Shown: positions 21,301-32,805 of the stretch, in pieces | Layout of the letters: each line of letters starts with the position of its first letter | How positions within the stretch are numbered: position 1 is the stretch's first letter | Source of the DNA: Rhizophlyctis rosea | Taxonomy: Eukaryota > Chytridiomycota > Chytridiomycetes > Rhizophlyctidales > Rhizophlyctidaceae | Length of the DNA stretch: 57,770 nucleotides | NCBI GenBank assembly: GCA_027596075.1 | Contig: JADGJC010000200.1 | Coordinates: 1 to 57,770 of the forward strand | Reading direction: 5' to 3' | Position numbers and translations under genes: made by a program | The notes under the pieces: generated by a model | Seen by the model: the letters and a program-made list of their open reading frames with translations, nothing else | The model's database searches: none | What the model was told of the DNA's origin: nothing

Positions 21301-24300
21301 GAGATGGATGGGGTTGTGAGTGAGAAGAAGGGTGGGGTTCAGAGTTATGGGTTGAGTATGCCGACCCTTGAGCAGGTGTTTTTGAAAAGTGCGCAGGAGG
21401 AGGCTGATGCGGAGATGTTGAGGGAGGGGGCTGACGGAGAGGAGGGGAAGGATGGGGAGGGGAAAGGGAACAGGCATTTGCCTTGGTTGGAGCATGGGAC
21501 GGGGTTGCCGACTTTGAAAGGTGAGCTTGAGTTAGTATCACTTGGGGGCGCGAGGTATATGCTAATATAATCTCCAGACGAAGACTTCCGCCCGCCCACC
21601 ACCGCAATCCACTTCCGCGCCATGCTACGCATGCGCTTCCTCCTCCACTTCCGCGACGTCCGAGCCCTAATCTTTGGAATCATCTTCCCCATCGTCCTAG
21701 TCCTCGTCAGTCTCCTCATCGCCCCACGCCAGAGTGCTGGCGCCACCACTGACACAGACAACCCGTCCCGTCCACTCTCCTTCCCAGCCTCCCCATCTCT
21801 GTTTTACGACCCATCCAGTAACGCAACCAACGCCCAAGGAATCATCAGCCACATATCACCCGCTCCACGCACGGTGGATGGAAACTTTTATAATTGGATT
21901 ATAGCGAACCAACCCACAACCGCAGGATTCAAACTCGACTCCCTCCCCAACACCACAATCCCCGCGGCCTTTGGCACATTTTACACCCCAACAATCTACC
22001 ACAACACCTCCAACGTCGACGCCCTCCCCGACGCACTCACAACCCTCTCCAACGCCCTCTTCACAACACTTGATCCGCAAGCTCCCCAAATCTTGGCGAC
22101 ACTCAACCCCCTACCCAACACCAATAAAGTTAACTTCGACACTCGTGGCTTCGCAGCCGTGTTGTTGTTAGGTATCGCGTTGGCGCTTCCGGCTATTGGA
22201 AATGCGATCGCTTGTGTGGGGGAGAGAGAGAGTAGAGTGGTGGGACAATTGTATGTTATGGGGTTGAAGAGGAGTGTGTATTGGGCTAGTACATTTGTGT
22301 GTGATTGGAGTTTGTTTTTTGTTTTGCCTGGTGAGTTTTTGTTTCATTTCTTTTCTTTTATGCTTTTGTTTGTTATGGTGGAAACCGCAACGTTGTTGTC
22401 GTCCCTCGTGATCGTGTTTCGGAAAAACTGACATATGTTTGCCCCCTTCCCTCCCACACCAGTCGTAATGTTCATCATCATCAGCGCCCTAAAACTCGCC
22501 TACTTCTCCGGCCCAGCCCTCCCCGCCGTCGTCATCCTCCTCCTTCTCCACCTCCCCAACTCTCTCATTTTCTCCTACTTCCTCTCCCTCTTCTTCAACC
22601 GCGCCGAAACCGCCCGTACAGCCCTCGCAGCCCCGATCCAAATCTACGTCCTAGTACCTTACCTTGTCGTCTCTCTCCTGAATATTTTCAACCCGGGAAG
22701 CAAGACGCCGATCATCCTGCATTACGTGTTTGCGACCATCATGCCGTATTATGCGATGACCGGCGGGTTGTATTGGGTGCAGTGGTTGGGGTTGGTGAGG
22801 AGTATGATCCCTGCGGGGGTGTTGCCGGACTTGACGGTTGCCGATTACTTCAAGTTTGATAACCATGTTAGTGGGACGATGTTGATTATGGTTGGGCATA
22901 TGATTGTCTACTCCAGTGGAATCATTTACGTTGATTTTTGGAAGACTCGTGTCGTTGAGTCAATGATCAAGGCTTGGGACTCGACGCTCCTTGCTGACCT
23001 TACTGACCGGAGAGAGAAAGGCGTTAAGGGTGATGATGAGAGGGATGATGATGATGTTGTTGCGGAGAGGAGAAGGGTTGGAGAGGAGGTCAAGGCGCTT
23101 GAGGGGGTGGAGTTGAGTGGGAGAGGGGAGGATTTGGAGATGAGTGGGACCGGTTTTGATGAGGTGTTGGTTGGAGGAGTCAGGAAGGAATTCGGAAGTA
23201 AGGTTGCGGTGGAGTGGAATAGTTGGGGGGTTAGGAAGGGGGAGGTGTTTGCTTTGTTGGGACCTAATGGTGAGTTTTTTTGTTTTCGAAATTCTGTGAT
23301 TCGTTTATAGTTTTCGCTGTTAGTTGGCAAAAGAATCGTGAACAATTCCTTACCTGACATAACAACTATCAGGTGCCGGCAAAACCACCTCGCTCTCCAT
23401 CGCTATTGGCGCCATAGCGCCTACACACGGCACGGTCCACATCCACTCCCGCAACATGTTCGACCCTAAATCCAACGCCTTCCAATATATGGGTTACTGC
23501 CCTCAATTTGACGGCCTCTGGCCTACCATCACAGTTGAAGAACACCTCACTCTCTTCGCCACCCTCAAGGGTCTCAAACCCTCTGCCACAAAGGAGCGTG
23601 TGAAGAGCCTGATGAGGGTGTTGGATATCGAAGAGTTCAAGGAGAAGAGGAGCAGGGATTTGAGTGGTGGGAATCGAAGGAAGTTGAGTTTTGCGGTAGC
23701 GGTTGTTGGAGAGCCGAAAGCTATCTTTTTGGATGAGCCGAGTACAGGTGTTGATCCGGGGAGCCGCAGGTGGATGTGGGAGCTGATTGGGGAGTTGAAG
23801 AAGGGTAGAGCGGTTGTTTTGACTACTCGTGAGTACTATCTAAGTTTTTTAGGACCCAATCATATGCTTTGACCTCGAAACAACGCGAAACTCACATATG
23901 TGCTCCCAACACAGACTCCATGGAAGAAGCTGACGCCCTCTCCACCCGCATAGCCATCCAAGTATCCGGCCGCCTCCGCTGCATCGGCACCCCACAACAC
24001 CTCAAAACTAAGTTCGGGTCCGGCTATCAACTCGAACTCGCTTCCTCCATCGCGTCACAACAACACGACAACGGAGACTCTGTCCACACTCGTATTCTCA
24101 GCCTGTTCCCCTCCGCGACACTGCTGGAGCATTTTGGAAACATGAGGAGGTACCGTGTGCCCAGTGAGGATGTGGTGACGGTTGGGGGTTTGGGAGGGGT
24201 GTTTGAAGGGTTGAGAGGGTTGAAGGGTGATGGGATTGGGGAAGTGACAGACTATGCGTTCAGTCAGACGACGCTGGATCAGGTGTTTATTGAGTTTGCG

Positions 24301-24342
24301 AAGAGGCAGGAGGATGAGGATGCCAAGGGGTTGTTGGTTTAG
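18324..24342 (+). CDS. Full-length ABC transporter, subfamily A (ABCA)
   Basis: Eight exons join in phase: 18324-18852, 18930-19528, 19633-19824, 19915-21520, 21578-22330, 22463-23269, 23373-23828 and 23915-24342, giving 1,789 residues in the TMD-NBD-TMD-NBD order of ABCA lipid exporters. Each half begins with a membrane helix and a large external loop. NBD1 has Walker [14 protein letters not shown], signature [10 protein letters not shown], Walker [14 protein letters not shown] and H-loop [12 protein letters not shown]2 has [31 protein letters not shown] and TTHSMEEAD. The usual glutamine of the second signature is asparagine. Introns 6 and 7 fall inside Walker A and just before the H-loop histidine of NBD2. 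Family members flip or export lipids; the substrate here is unknown. ATG 18324 is the first in frame. Confidence 0.95.
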
Positions 24343-24640
24343 ATGGGGAGCTTGTGGGATCGGTAAGAGATTGGTGTTGTGAGGATCAAGAGAAAGGAGC
24401 GCACGAAGTGTTTGGTATCGGTGTGTAGATCTGAAAATATGCTGTTTGCTTTGTATCTTGTCATTGTGAAGAGACCACATCGCCACAGGCTTGAATTTTT
24501 GATCAATTGACTGTGAATGTCTCCACTCATCAAGGGACGGGGAAAATTGACAGGATGGCACACATGCCAAACTTGATGGCATAGCACAGATTTGGATCCT
24601 ATTCGCATTGGAGTAGCAACCTCCCAATGCTGAACAATCT
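24343..24640. other. Convergent 3' intergenic region
   Basis: About 300 bp between the stop codons of the ABCA gene and the reverse cysteine-rich gene. No gene, repeat or clear poly(A) signal stands out. Confidence 0.4.
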
Positions 24641-25499
24641 CTAGCAAGCGAATCTTGTTTTTGTCTCGTGAAAAAAAGAGACCACATACATTAACACAAC
24701 CCACGCCTCCCCGACACATTCAACTATCAACCTAGTCAATAGTAACCCCACAGTGACCATACCGCCTTTCCATGTGGACCAACTAAGAATGGTTTTCCCA
24801 GAAGTGCCAGATGAAGGCGAAGGCGTTGGAGACTGAACAGGAGAAGGTCGTGGTGTTTCTGTCGAAATAGTGCCGTTGCTGTACTTTCCATCCTCCCACC
24901 CAGGTTGAGGCACAAAGCAAACGTTATATGTAGCCGATGGATGAGGATTTTGCAGCGGGATGGTGGCGTTGAACTTTTTTTCGCAGTAGGGATCTTGGAG
25001 GTATTGGGCGGCCGGCTCGGTGCATTTGCACTATCATGTGTTGCGCACAAGTTAATATGACGGTCTTCACACATTAATGTTGTATGATCGGATATATCCG
25101 CCCTGGTTGCAAGGGCAACTGCCAATATCACTGTCCACATACCAATCTCGTTTGCGATTCCTCCCAACAACTCCACTCCCCAACAATCTGGCCCCTCGAC
25201 GCACACGTCTTCGCACAATCGTCGTACCCGGAACGATTTAGACACGGCGAGGTTGTCGCGACAATTTGACGTTGTCCGGCAGTCGTGACGTTGCAGTAGC
25301 AGTACAATTCATCCAGACCGGTTGAACCAATCAGCAATGCTGGGTCAGGCACAGGTAGAGCGCGTCCGCAGATCGCACCTTGAAAGGGCATCTGGGCACT
25401 ATCACATGCTTGGGTGCAGAGGGCGAGGGATGTTATGGTAGGCAGGGAACAATTTGTCCAAAAGGTGGTGGAGTATGACCAGCCGGTTTGTGTTGACAT
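24641..25499 (-). CDS. Cysteine-rich surface-type protein with Ser/Thr/Pro stalk and C-terminal hydrophobic segment
   Basis: Two exons, 25143-25499 and 24641-25030, join in phase 0 over a 112-nt intron (248 residues). The first 150 residues hold about 13 spaced cysteines (for example NCSLP, CTQAC, ICGRA, YCYCN, DDCAKTC, WSCWEE, CKCTEP), a pattern like disulfide-rich extracellular fungal modules such as WSC or CFEM, though neither signature fits exactly. Then comes a stalk rich in Thr, Pro and Ser, and a hydrophobic end (VTVGLLLTRLIV) suited to a membrane span or GPI signal. No signal peptide follows the ATG at 25499, so an upstream exon is likely missing; see 25649-25911. Role unknown, presumably cell surface. 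Confidence 0.6.
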
Positions 25500-25648
25500 G
25501 TTGGTTGTTGAGACTCCTTTGCGTGAAAATTGTTAGGTGATGATGTGAAGAGGGAGAAAACTGTTGAGAACGATGTTGTTCAAATAAAATGGTAGACAGC
25601 AAAGTTGCGTGATGTTTTGGGGGATGCACTGCTTGCGGTAGCTGAAAC

Positions 25649-25911
25649 CTATTTTTAGCACAAGCGCATTTGGGTGAGTTATCCGCCGCAACGGCCTCCG
25701 CCCTTGCTTTTAAAGTTTCAACGTCGGTGGGCTGCACATACTGCACATGATCGAAAGCGGTTCAGGGCACACCATTCATTGCTGATGTTGTTTACCATTC
25801 AGTTGACACGTTTGTCCCGCTTACATCAGCAATCATGAGGATGGGCCTGTTCGCCTCAACTCCCGCACCTTCGCATTGACTCAATCCTGAATATAATGGT
25901 GCGACTTCCAT
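25649..25911 (-). CDS. Two probable upstream exons of uncertain gene
   Basis: ATG 25911 opens MEVAPLYSGLSQCEGAG and reaches a strong donor (gat|gtaagc) at 25825. The next exon, 25649-25740, follows acceptor catgtgcag in phase 0 and reads YVQPTDVETLKARAEA and CACAKN before a phase-2 donor gtttcag. Both exons look coding, but no continuation joins them in frame to the cysteine-rich protein beginning at 25499. They may be its 5' exons or a separate small gene. Confidence 0.3.
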
Positions 25912-25964
25912 AGTAGCGAAGATGATCACTGTCTCAAAAGACTAATGTGTAATCCAGCTCAGCC

Positions 25965-27274
25965 ATGAATGATAGGTTCCAAACGCTCTTCTGTTTCGTC
26001 ATTGGTATCTCGCTGTTCAGTGCCATCTCGACGGCAAAGGCGACGGCCGCTTCTCATCTGAATCAGCAAGTGTTATCCACCATCACAGATATAGAGTCGG
26101 CACTCAATACCATTGGTCAGAAGCATTGGAACAATCCACAACGTCCAGCAACATGCCGCCTCAAAAATCCAGGTGCCACGGAAGGAGATCGGATCCAACT
26201 GGAGATCCAGCTTCCACGGATGAACCTCATTTGCTACTATAAAGGCACATCCAACATCAGCATCGCAGGCATCCTCTCCCTCATACCGCCATGGCGGTTC
26301 CGCGGTTGCTATGTTTCATATACTCACATAACGGCCAAGAGCAGTTCCTTCGATGTGCCCACTCAAGTGGACCACCACACTCCACTCTCCGACATGAGAT
26401 TTTTGAGGTTTGAACCCGACGGAAGTTTAAAGCACGTTCGATCACAAGAAACTTGGCTGAATACCCCTTGAAACAAGTTCATTCCGTGAGCGTACATGGA
26501 CCGCGACCACACTGCCGTGGAGTTCGTGGTGACCCATATGGCCCTGCCCCCCAATTCACCCATCCCTTCAGCCGCTCCCGTATCTACCTACACAATCCAT
26601 CACCTAACACCACGATGGAGATTACAACTGGATACAGGTACCTACCGACAGAACCGAGCTGGCACGCCAACGTAATAAGTGAATCATCGACCCTTCAATG
26701 GAAATCACCCTCAACATCGAACCAAACCACCTTCCACCTCTCCTACGGCACAACCCTATCCACCGAAAACAGTCCCTACCATCGACATCCCCACTTCTAC
26801 TTCGACCGCTCACAATCCTTCTGCATCCGCACGAACCTGCTGCTACCTTTCTTGAATCATTTCGCCGCCCATTTGGGACTTAGCGCGATTGAGACTGGCG
26901 ACCTTGTGGCATCCATTCTGTCGTTGCCGGTTGGGTCATATCGGGAGGTGCTGATTCGGGTTGCTAATGCTGGGGCCGATGTCGGTTCAAGGGATCTGTG
27001 GATGGCACCAGGGCCAAGGACACGTCTTACGTTTCGGCCTTTGGCGCCTTTGGGTATCAAGAGAGTTGGAGTTTTGTGGAAGGGGTACAAGGACCTGAAG
27101 CACAGGGGGTATTCGCATTGTGGGAGAAAGTGGGTTGCGGACGACGTGAGGGAGGTAGCAAAGATGGCGCTTGGGGAAGCGGGTGGAGAGGGTGATTGGG
27201 AGGCTGGTTCGAGTAGCAGGCAGTTCGAGGTCACAGAGTTGAGTGTTGTTCACATGAAGTGGAAGTATTGGTAA
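25965..27274 (+). CDS. Secreted protein of unknown family
   Basis: A clear signal peptide starts at 25965 (MNDRFQTLFCFVIGISLFSA). The frame is interrupted near 26471; a phase-2 intron 26408-26571 (donor gag|gtttga, acceptor cccttcag) restores the downstream frame and gives 381 residues. The mature part has scattered cysteines (ATCRLKN, LICYYK, RGCYVSY, FCIRTN, HCGRKW) and possible N-glycosylation sites (NIS, NQT). No known catalytic motif is visible. The donor is not the usual GTRAG, so the junction is the weakest point. It starts about 50 bp from the divergent ATG at 25911. Confidence 0.6.
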
Positions 27275-28988
27275 TAGATGGGTAGAATGGGCCTTTGAGT
27301 GCTATGTGCAAACACAGGAAGATGTAGTGCGGTTGAAAATTGGCGCGAGATGGTCTTGGAAAGCTTTGAAGAAAAGAATTGCGTAAGTGCCAAGAAGCAT
27401 GACGCACGGTTCAGACAATTGCTCAATGTCTCTGGAGTTCGATGATAACATCATACAGTTTTTGTCCATTACAAAATCAAGGTTTGATCACACAATTCAA
27501 TGCCTGCGAAGGTTTTGAAGGTCGAGGAATCATCTGCTTGGACTGCAAAGAAGACCGCTCCAGCTATCACGGCACTTCATGGTTGTGCTTCTGCTCCTTC
27601 TGTGTCTTCTGTAGTCGCGTGATGTTTTTTTCCGTACCGGGTGAAGGCAGTTACTGTGCGGTTGTGAAAGAATGCTAGTTCAGGTTTGACTCATCCCGTG
27701 CACCATCATGCATCAGACTAATGATACCATCGTGCATGACGGTCACCCTTGGCAGACAAATTAGATGGCTGCAACAATTGACATGATTGACTCGGACAGC
27801 ATGAGAGCATGAAAGTACAAGCTGCATGGGCGCCCTTTCATGCAAGTAGCCACGCTCGGCGGAATGATTGTGTTTGAAAACCTTTTAAGGAAACGATTGA
27901 GATGGGAGGTTTGAGTCGACGGATATCGAACCAACAAGGTCAAGCATTGACCTGACGACCTAGAGGCCCCGCGAAGAGGGGCAACAAAACAAGATGATGT
28001 TTTACACAAATTCTTTATTGGGTGACATCCGTAACCTTTTGGAATTATAGATCTATGCGGGAGCCAACTTGGCACAACCATGAAGTCAATGGTGAGATTT
28101 ATGTTTTTTGTCATGTTTCTATGTATGGCGAGGGGTTTTGGATGTCACCCATTGTAGAACAATTCTACATTGAGGCTCGACTCCACAGCGTGCCGGTTTC
28201 CAGCAAGACATGGAGTTTTATACTGCTGAGATATCGACTCTCATGCAATAGCCCCAAAATGCAAATTTCTACTAAATGGGTGTCATGGGCTGCCAGTCGT
28301 GGCAGATTTGGCTGGCACACCGCAAGGCGTTTCAAGGGTCATGAGCGGTAATCACGTTCGCTATGCCGCTGGCAGGCCTTGATCCCAATTCCTTTTGATG
28401 TCATGCACGGCCGACGTCTGCAGGTCTGGGTCGCGTCATCTGGAGCCAAAGCATTTCATGACAGCGACATGTACGTCGAGAAGAGAACTCAGAGTTCATC
28501 TTTCTTATGCCTACGCATACTATGCATGTAGTGCTGATGTGTGCAATAGGTTGCAATGACCAACGAATGAGCTATTTGTGACGCGTTTCAGGGTCCGATA
28601 ACTTTTTGGCCCCATCCGTCCTTTTTTGTACCTTTCCTTGGCCGTAAGAACCCACCCCAGCCTGACTTTTTGTAATACCTCATGATCAGGAAAATCTCTG
28701 CGCGGTAATACAAATGCACCTGATGAATGCTATGTTGCAACCCTTGCTTCAACAACCTATGCGATCAATTTGCGTCTGTCCCGAAACCGTGCGAATACAA
28801 ACCTCTGCGGTGCATTTCATCCATTCCTTCTACTTACTTGATGGAGAGAGAAGTACATGGATTCATTCAATGCCTTCATATGGGATGCTAAATTCATTGC
28901 TCGCAGATCTCCCTTTCCATGAACATCGACTTCCCGGTTTTCGATTTGTTATGATTACATAGTCGACTACAACAAGTCTTTCGTCCGC

Positions 28989-29034
28989 GTGTAGCTCAAT
29001 GGCGCATTCACTGAGGGATGGGCATTCAAATTAT
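28989..29034 (+). repeat. Possible tRNA-derived relic (A box plus weak B box)
   Basis: TAGCTCAATGG at 28992-29002 is a textbook tRNA A box, and GGCATTCAAATTATC about 20 bases later is a weak B-box-like match. The spacing is too short and no cloverleaf forms, so this is not a functional tRNA. It could be the head of a decayed SINE-like repeat or a coincidence. Confidence 0.25.
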
Positions 29035-29180
29035 CAGTACGGGGGGTTAGTCAGCACTTGCCAGCCAGACATGCTCGAAAAGTCTGAGAACTTTTGATCA
29101 TCGTCTATTGTGGTCGACCCGGTCCGTAACATTTTCTTTTGTGGGATCATGGCGACGAAATCTGACTTTTGACCACCGGC

Positions 29181-29230
29181 TTTATTTGCAACCGGTTTAT
29201 TTGCAACCGGTGTATTTGCAACCGGTGTAT
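29181..29230. repeat. 15-bp tandem repeat, three and a third units
   Basis: TTTATTTGCAACCGG at 29181-29195 is repeated at 29196-29210, then as TGTATTTGCAACCGG at 29211-29225, followed by TGTAT. As a 15-mer it would encode YLQPV repeats on the forward strand, but no gene supports that reading. Confidence 0.9.
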
Positions 29231-29966
29231 CGTTACCTCTTTGACCAACTCAAAATAAGGGGCAACAGACACTCTGTTCTTCACAAAGTATGGCAAAGGA
29301 CCGATTCCAAGGGTTGATGCCTCACCGCACCCCTTCTTCTCTCTCAAAAAGATGCGACTTCCGCTGAGTTTGCTGCCCGCATCTTCGCATTGCAGCGCCA
29401 AGGTTCCCGTCTGCAAACAGACTGTATTCTCCGTCGATTAAGAAGGCCCACTGCAGGAAAATCGGAAAAAGACAAAAAAGAAAAAGAAATGGACCCCCAA
29501 AACCCGATATGAAAGATTCATTGCGAAGACCCGTGAACCGCAACCTCTAACATGGTCCAAACCTGTCTCAAAAGTTTTTCTCACCCTCGCCCGTTCTTTG
29601 GACAAATTGTATGGAATCGATTCAGAAAACCGAAACACGTTACAGAAAAAAAAGAGAAGGATATGATTGGAGGAACTTCATAATGTCACATTGCATGGAT
29701 CATGTGATTGCAATGTCACTTGCGACGATTCTGCCTTCTGCACTTCACTTGCCGCTTGTCAATTTGAGATGAATGGGTCCCTATCCATTGGGATAAAATT
29801 GTATATTTTACGTCGCAATGGGTCAACTCAATGCAAATGAGTTGGATGAGGATTTATCGTCATGGACTACGAATGTCAGGTACCATGAAGGATTGGTCAA
29901 TGGTTGTGATGCGGACTCCTGCACTTGGTCAGCAGAGTCCTACAGACAAGCAATGCATCAGAATTC

Positions 29967-30060
29967 GAGGGGGGGGCGGGGGGCGGGGGCCCGCCCGCCC
30001 CCCCGCGCGGGCCGCGACGCAACCGACACACCAAAAAAAAAAAAAAAATAAAAATAAAAA
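29967..30060. other. G/C homopolymer cluster followed by poly(A), probable assembly weak point
   Basis: After GAATTCGAG the sequence becomes runs of G, then C, then CG-rich bases to about 30023, followed by a run of about 17 A and A-rich DNA. A similar poly(A)/poly(C) signature flanks the N gap at 36510. This looks like a read-end or misjoin signature rather than biology, though a retroposon tail cannot be excluded. Confidence 0.45.
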
Positions 30061-30309
30061 TCAAATCATCACTCCCTTCATACGGCCTACGTAGATGAAC
30101 ACTCGTTCGGAAAATTCCTCATCTCCCAGTCCACTCCGAGGACGATGTTCGCTACAGCATCACACATACATAAATCACCTTCGAAAGTTGAGATCTAATG
30201 CATTGTCACTCGTGTATATACAAGAAAAAGTACATGATGAAATGAGGTAGATATGAAAACTTGCCGACCTAATGGGAGGTTCTATCCCACAATTCCCAAA
30301 AACAAATCA

Positions 30310-31939
30310 TCAAGCATGTGTCCGTCCATTGACATAGACATAATCCACCTCCTCAACATCCTTATTCCGTCCCAACCCAACAGGCGTATCCGTCATCTCC
30401 GCTATCATTGCGTTGTTGAAGCCCGTCGGGTTATCTATCAACACCAAAAAAAGCAGAATCAGCAAACACTTCCCGCAAACAACCAAAAGAGCATAGATCA
30501 AAGCAAACAAAAACTCACCCAAATACAAATGATGCCCACTCTCATCAACCCTCGCAACCCTAACCTCCCTCCCCTCCCCCTCCAACCTCCCCGCAGCTTC
30601 AACGCCCGCCCTCCAATCCATCCAGTCCCCCCTCCCATACAAAAAACTGACCGGAACATCCTTCCGAATCCCCGCAACCCTCTCCACAAGCGGCCACCGC
30701 GCCCACGCCCCCGGCAACAAAATCCTCCCCAACGCAAACTCCCCACTCCCCCTCTGCGCACTAATATGATACACATACTCGTGCAAATCCTCCATTTCCC
30801 CAGCCTCGAGGTGCGCGAAGCGGCGGGAGGTGTAGCGTCGCACGAGGTTGGGGCCCCAGGGGCCGAAGGTGCGGACGACGGACATAGGGGTTAGGTTGTA
30901 GGTCCAGAGAGTTCGGAAGATGGATATGGCGAGGGGGGAGCGGTTTTGGGGGAGGGTTTCGGTGGGGGGTTGGGGGGGTACGCCGGCGGGGGAGATGAGG
31001 ATTAGTTTTGTGACGCGGGAGGGGTATTTTAGTGTGTAGGCTGTGGAGAGGTAGCCTCCTAGGGAGTGGCCTGGGGGTTTTGTGTGTTGGTGATTAGTGC
31101 TGTGGGTTTTTGTGGATGATTCTTGTTGGAAAGACGTACCAGCTAAGACCATCTCCTCGATGCCGTTTTTCTTTCTCCATTCCTCAAGACTTTCCACAAA
31201 GAAGGTTTCTGCGCTCTTGACTATGTCTTCTTCGGTCACACCTGGACCTTTGGGGAATGCGGGGAATGGTGGCCGGGAGGAGTTGGCCATTCCTAGCCAG
31301 TCAATGGCATATATGCGGTAGCCGGGAACTTCAGATAGTGCGGCAAAATTCTATATGTTGGAAGATCAGTTGTCATGTTTGACGGCGCCACATCAATGTA
31401 ATATGAGGACCTACCCGGTAGAAGAATCCTAATCCAGCACCATACCCATGAGCCAACACCATAACCTTCTTCTTGGGTCCCAGTTTCCCCAAATCCTCCA
31501 CAGGTGCAACGTCCTGCTCCAAATGTATCGTCCCACCGCCTTCTCCATCCACCGCTCCACCTCCTTCCGTTATCTCCTGCTTCAAAACACCCTCAGGTGG
31601 AGTCGGAGACCTTGATAAAGCGTCTTCCGTCCGATCAATCACCAATGTATTGATAAATCTCCCTTCACCAATATCCACTAATCCCACTCGCGCGATAGTA
31701 GTAGAATCTGAAGAGGGTGTCGAGACTGCTGGGGACTGTTTTGGTGCGTCCGGGTGAACGGCATTGGTGGATGAGTTTTTAGAGAGGGATGCGAGGTGAT
31801 CCCGTGGTCTAAAGAAGCGTAATCGAGAAAGAAGTCTATGTTCTGCAGTCTGGGCTGCTGATACACTGGTGGGGGACCAAGAGAAGAACGACCATCCCTT
31901 GTGGCCGTGTTCTGGATGGGATGCGAAAGTAACATCCAT
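30310..31939 (-). CDS. ABHD4/ABHD5-type alpha/beta hydrolase
   Basis: Four exons join in phase: 31415-31939, 31140-31350, 30519-31070 and 30310-30434, giving 470 residues. The oxyanion segment reads VMVLAHGYGAGLGFFYR. It is followed by YAIDWLGMANSSRP, the nucleophile elbow AGHSLGGYLS (serine present, unlike the asparagine of animal CGI-58/ABHD5), a cap region, DVPVSFLYGRGDWMD with the acid, and SGHHLYLDNP with the catalytic histidine inside the HxxxxD motif of lipid-acting members. Introns 2 and 3 split exactly these two motifs. Members hydrolyse or remodel glycerophospholipids, or transfer acyl groups to lysophosphatidic acid. The start is uncertain: the frame stays open upstream to a possible acceptor near 32172, so 5' exons may be missing. 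Confidence 0.88.
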
Positions 31940-32805
31940 TTTAGGTTTTAGACGTTTAGTGAGGCGGAAGAGGGTGGTTAGTGGGGGACGGCGTTGAGTT
32001 TGAGAGGAGGGGTTCAGACGTGGGTCGGACCCTTTTGGGATTGTCTGCTGTATTGAAGGTTGTGGGTTGAAGAGCCGAGGATATCGACGTCGCCAGGTGG
32101 CGAGACGGGAGGGCAGACGGGAAGACGTTGTGACGGTGGGAAGTGTGAAAACGTGGGAAGACTATTAGTCGTCCGACGGAAAGCTGCAGAAAGTGTATTC
32201 AATATGCTGGTATAGCTGAACAAGAAGTTAAGATGAGTACCCAGACGGAAAGCACGGTGGTTGTTGCCAGATATATAAGATTTTTGTGCCTCTTAGTATT
32301 GTAAGGCCACTACTTGGGTTGTGAGTGTGAAGATGAGTATGTTTTTGATAGCGGTGATTTCGCAATAGCCGTCCATTTGTCAAGTGCGAATACTCCCCAC
32401 ATGCGCGGATGAACCCCGACCCAGATCGCGTGGCGAAATTTCAACGGCTCTGACGCATCTCCGGAGCCCGGAAGAAGATCGGAACAGTGCAAAACCCGGA
32501 TGTCCGAGGGCCTTGCAGCTGTGGTCAGGGTCCTTTTCCAACAGCATAGCTCCCAGCAATTCGTTTTTTTTTCTGTCCCTTCGTTGACTTCTGTCTTCAT
32601 GACCATCGTGACTTTTGTGCTATCCAATTGCTCCTCATAACTGAAAACATCTTTTTCTCTTGCGACCTTGATAACGCGTGGAGTGCAACCATTTTCCTTT
32701 TTTTCTTGATTTTCAGCGCAGCTCCCGACACTCTTTACATTTGATCGTTTCAAGGAAATCGTAAATCCGCACCTTTCACTTTCCCTGCACGGGGAACCTA
32801 GCACC
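31940..32805. other. Region upstream of the hydrolase; possible extra 5' coding
   Basis: The hydrolase frame remains open from 31939 up to a TAG/acceptor-like ctaatag near 32172 and encodes a basic, Pro/Ser-rich segment, so a 5' exon may extend there. From 32300 to 32800 I see nothing firm on either strand apart from the start of the forward gene at 32806. Confidence 0.35.

Larger units (their letters stand above)
27275..30309. other. 3-kb gene-poor stretch with small repeats and a low-complexity junction
   Basis: No ORF here has recognisable motifs or the base-composition pattern of the exons nearby. The stretch contains a tRNA-like relic at 28989-29034, a 15-bp tandem repeat at 29181-29230, and a G/C homopolymer cluster plus poly(A) at 29967-30060. 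A-rich and homopolymer patches near 29640 and 30030 may reflect weak assembly. Confidence 0.5.

Noticed and set aside
25402..25746. Single 114-codon reverse ORF as a gene of its own
   Set aside because: Its first part is better explained as an internal exon (25649-25740); the rest runs through intron-like and out-of-frame sequence.
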